A stretch of DNA of 7,229 nucleotides, taken from Candidatus Cloacimonadota bacterium. Lineage in GTDB: Bacteria; Cloacimonadota; Cloacimonadia; Cloacimonadales; TCS61. Shown piece after piece: positions 5,497 through 7,229 of this stretch (position 1 is the first letter of the stretch; the number at the start of each line of letters is the position of its first letter). The notes beneath the pieces were generated by a model. It saw nothing but the letters and a program-made list of their open reading frames with translations, had not been told where the DNA came from and did not search any database. The stretch spans positions 1 to 7,229 of the forward strand of contig JAGGWC010000057.1 in NCBI GenBank assembly GCA_021157645.1. The letters run 5' to 3'. The translations under genes were made by a program, and so were the position numbers.

Positions 5497-5500
5497 TAAT

Positions 5501-6094
5501 TTATTTCCCTTTTTCCAAAATACTACTAATTTTCTTAAGTTCGATCAGAATATTTTCCAAAGCATCTTCATTAACTTTTGGTGGTTCAAAAATCTCTTTA
5601 GTTGATGATCTTGCTTCTGTTAGATCTGATCTCAATTTTTCATGCAGTTCGTCCCAATTTATCAATCCTGAAAGTTTGCCTTCATAACCTGTTGCATTTT
5701 GGGTTTGACCTGCAGTTTGAATCTTGATCGAGCCAATTCCCAACCATCTATCATATAATGTTCTTTCCAACATAAAATCTGTAACCATTCTAAAAGGGAT
5801 ATTCTGTTTGATCTTGGTTAAGATTCCTTTCTTGATGACGATCTTATCATCTTCTATAAAGTAGGATAAATTTTTGATCCACAAGATCGTTATAGGTGCA
5901 GCGATTATCCACATTAATAAAATCACACCAATGATAATTAGCCATAAATAGTGATTAAACTCACTAAAAGCTATATTACTATCCAAAGCCGGGATAATAA
6001 GCAATAATAAAGCAAAAATTACAATAAACATTGAAATCGTAATAAGTGTTAACCACGATTTTGTGATCAATTTTTTATCTGGTCTAATTTCCAT
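5501..6094 (-). CDS. Bacterial PH-domain membrane protein (YdbS-like, bPH2)
   Basis: 197 residues. Two transmembrane helices (about 13-35 and 50-73) are followed by a membrane-flanked PH-like domain with the family signature: 'LSYFIEDDKIVIKKGILTKIKQNIPFRMVTDFMLERTLYDRWLGIGSIKIQTAG' corresponds to the usual Y-x-I-x-D-D, G-I-L, I-P-F, D-R-x-L-G-I-G and T-A-G pattern (residues 77-129). The C-terminal 40 residues are a charged extension ending in a likely short helix ('EDALENILIELKKISSILEKG'), which is more than the minimal family member has. Homologues are inner-membrane proteins of poorly known function, often in pairs in one operon, here alone. AGGAGG (6100-6105) is 5 bases before the ATG and lies inside the 3' end of rarD; the genes overlap by 28 bases, so they are co-transcribed. 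Confidence 0.88.
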   Translation of the reverse strand: MEIRPDKKLITKSWLTLITISMFIVIFALLLLIIPALDSNIAFSEFNHYLWLIIIGVILLMWIIAAPITILWIKNLSYFIEDDKIVIKKGILTKIKQNIPFRMVTDFMLERTLYDRWLGIGSIKIQTAGQTQNATGYEGKLSGLINWDELHEKLRSDLTEARSSTKEIFEPPKVNEDALENILIELKKISSILEKGK

Positions 6095-6963
6095 TTTTTC
6101 CTCCTGTTTGCTAAAATATTATTAATCGTATAAATTATTAGTGCCACCCAAACAAATGAAAACCCTATTAAATTACTTCTACTGAGATCTTCTTTAAAGA
6201 TCAACAACCCAATTAGAAATTGCAAAGTAGGAGCAATATACTGTAAAATCCCCAGTGATGTTAATTCTATCCTTCGTGCTGCTGCTGCAAATAAAAGTAA
6301 TGGAACGGATGTAGCAATTCCCGCTAGAAATAAATAAACATTTTTTGTAAATGATATATGCCCGAATGAACCGATTCCTTTGGTTTCAAAATAAATCAAC
6401 ATGGCTGTAGCTGGCAAAAAAAGTAATAATGTCTCAAAGGTAAGTCCCTGCAAAGAATTTAGTAATGCTTGCTTTCTTAACAATCCATAAACACTAAAAG
6501 AACCAGCTAGAATCAATGCCACCCAAGGAACAGAACCATATAAGATTATCGTGTAACTAATGCCGGCACCTGCTAATGAGATAGCAAACCAACTCCATTT
6601 ATCAGGACGTTCTTTTAAGAATATCACACCCAGTATTACATAAAGTAAGGGATTAATGAAATAACCTAGGCTTGCTTCGAGCGTTCGTCCGTTATTCACC
6701 GCCCAGATATATGTAAACCAGTTGCCAGAAAGTAAAATTGATGTTATTAAAAAAGTTATAATCGTTCTTTTATTTTTGAATGCATCTTTTAGCCAGTTGA
6801 AGTTTTTCCTGATGATATGAATAAATATAAGAAAAACTAATGACCATGAAATTCGATGACATAAAATTTGAAAGGCAGGAACGTCTTCCAGAATTTTCCA
6901 GAAAAGAGGAAGAAGCCCCCAAAGAATATAAGCACTAATTGCGTAGAGAATACCTTTATTCAT
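6067..6963 (-). CDS. rarD: RarD, EamA-family permease
   Basis: 298 residues, the normal length for RarD, with ten predicted transmembrane segments in two EamA halves. Family landmarks: 'AYILWGLLPLFWKILEDVPAFQILCHRISWS' (11-41), 'NWFTYIWAVNNGRTLEASLGYFINPLLYVILG' (81-112), 'YGLLRKQ' (about 159-165) and 'SVPLLLFAAAARRIELTSLGILQYIAPTLQFLIGLLIFKE' in the second half. It belongs to the drug/metabolite transporter superfamily. The name comes from a chloramphenicol-sensitivity phenotype; the real substrate is uncertain and resistance should not be assumed. The start at 6963 has GGGGAT (6970-6975 region) just upstream. The end, 'NRRKKWKLDQIKN', is a positively charged cytosolic tail whose codons contain the Shine-Dalgarno of the following PH-domain gene. 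It ends in TGA and overlaps that gene by 28 bases. Confidence 0.95.
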   Translation of the reverse strand: MNKGILYAISAYILWGLLPLFWKILEDVPAFQILCHRISWSLVFLIFIHIIRKNFNWLKDAFKNKRTIITFLITSILLSGNWFTYIWAVNNGRTLEASLGYFINPLLYVILGVIFLKERPDKWSWFAISLAGAGISYTIILYGSVPWVALILAGSFSVYGLLRKQALLNSLQGLTFETLLLFLPATAMLIYFETKGIGSFGHISFTKNVYLFLAGIATSVPLLLFAAAARRIELTSLGILQYIAPTLQFLIGLLIFKEDLSRSNLIGFSFVWVALIIYTINNILANRRKKWKLDQIKN

Positions 6964-6982
6964 TTAATCCCCAAATTATTAA

Positions 6983-7088
6983 CTCACAGATTTAACGGAT
7001 TAGATAAAGCACATATTACAATAATAAACATCGAAGCAGTTCTCTTACTTAATGCTCAAATCCGTGTTTATCTTTGTATATCCGTGAG
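6983..7088. repeat. Inverted ATCCGTG-word repeat in the spacer upstream of rarD
   Basis: CTCACAGAT (6983-6991) can pair with ATCCGTGAG (7080-7088) over 9 bases with one G-T pair, and ACGGATT (6995-7001) pairs perfectly with AATCCGT (7059-7065). ATCCGTG occurs twice in direct orientation, 20 bases apart (7060-7066 and 7080-7086). The spacer 6964-7100 holds no gene. The arrangement resembles short dispersed 'ATCCGTG...ATCTGTG' repeats I recall from AT-rich FCB-group genomes; this recollection is unchecked. I could not find a convincing rarD promoter here. Confidence 0.5.
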
Positions 7089-7100
7089 CTATTTATCTCC

Positions 7101-7229
7101 TCACGCTTTCACATTACAAACGATATTTTTAAATCTTGCAGGAGCAACTCCATGAGAAAGATGCATAGATTGTCCAGGTTCACCTTTACCACAATGGAAT
7201 GTCCCTTGGAATTCCCATTCTTCCTCACC
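7101..7229 (-). CDS. C-terminal end of a TldD/PmbA-family metallopeptidase (runs off the right edge)
   Basis: Forty-two codons ending in TGA at 7101-7103, open to the window edge. The peptide contains 'GTFHCGKGEPGQSMHLSHG' followed by 'APARFKNIVCNVKA'. The pattern C-G-K-G-x-P-x-Q, then S-H-G, then a strand with F-x-N-I/V just before the end matches my memory of the last segment of TldD/PmbA-type proteins (also called modulators of DNA gyrase), which act as metalloproteases on peptides such as microcin or PQQ precursors. The catalytic HExxxH motif lies upstream, outside the window, so activity cannot be judged. It is in the same direction as rarD and 137 bases before it. The codon pattern and a clean terminal strand make a true coding end likely; the family name is less certain. 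Confidence 0.7.
   Translation of the reverse strand, partial: GEEEWEFQGTFHCGKGEPGQSMHLSHGVAPARFKNIVCNVKA

Noticed and set aside
5451..5500. Intrinsic terminator after the PH-domain gene
   Set aside because: A strong hairpin is present but no T-run follows it on the transcribed strand.
6868..7155. Plus-strand 95-codon frame
   Set aside because: Runs antisense to the rarD start, across the repeat-rich spacer and into the end of the TldD-like gene.
1..7229. CRISPR array, tRNA, rRNA, transposase, toxin-antitoxin or defence genes
   Set aside because: No regularly spaced direct repeats with unique spacers, no cloverleaf-like or rRNA-like sequence, and no matching protein motifs were seen on either strand.

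Overview
The window looks like a chromosomal segment of an AT-rich, Gram-negative bacterium of the FCB superphylum. The best clue is a large secreted beta-helix protein that ends in a 'YPNPFNPSTTISF ... GIYFYKL ... NKMILLK' domain. That is the type-IX-secretion/FlgD-like C-terminal domain common in Cloacimonadota, Marinimicrobia, KSB1 and relatives. Cloacimonadota is my first guess, but this is inference from one protein and from base composition. All supported genes lie on the minus strand, so transcription runs from high to low coordinates. Standard TGA stops in several genes (ending at 462, 4639, 6067 and 7101) argue for the ordinary genetic code.

Region by region, in the direction of transcription: the last 42 residues of a probable TldD/PmbA-family metallopeptidase enter at the right edge (7101-7229). 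A 137-base gap follows, holding an inverted arrangement of ATCCGTG words. Next come rarD (EamA-type permease, 6067-6963) and, overlapping it by 28 bases, a bacterial-PH (YdbS-like) membrane protein (5501-6094). A 157-base spacer crowded with palindromes follows (hairpin 5463-5496, CCAAAACGTTTTGG at 5412-5425, a third palindrome at 5363-5378) and contains a good sigma70-like promoter. That promoter would drive a PrsW-family intramembrane protease (4639-5343). The protease gene is joined by an ATGA overlap to a secreted beta-helix protein that is split into two open pieces (3968-4642 and 2486-3955) by one in-frame TGA. A six-helix membrane protein (1982-2473) follows 12 bases later.

A second spacer (1829-1981) carries a diverged copy of the CCAAAACGTTTTGG repeat. 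After it comes a tight three-gene run: a PHP-domain phosphoesterase (1010-1828), a small membrane protein with a PH-like tail (462-1004), and the first 155 residues of a GT4-type glycosyltransferase (1-465). Spacings in this run are 5 bases and a 4-base overlap.

Most of the genes are ordinary housekeeping or envelope genes, and I see no CRISPR array, tRNA, rRNA, transposase, phage or defence module. The points most worth a second look are the single in-frame TGA in an otherwise intact ~718-codon surface-protein gene, the family of palindromic intergenic repeats whose central base pair is changed symmetrically between copies, and the short tandem DNA words that appear to have been built into the linker and sorting domain of the secreted protein.
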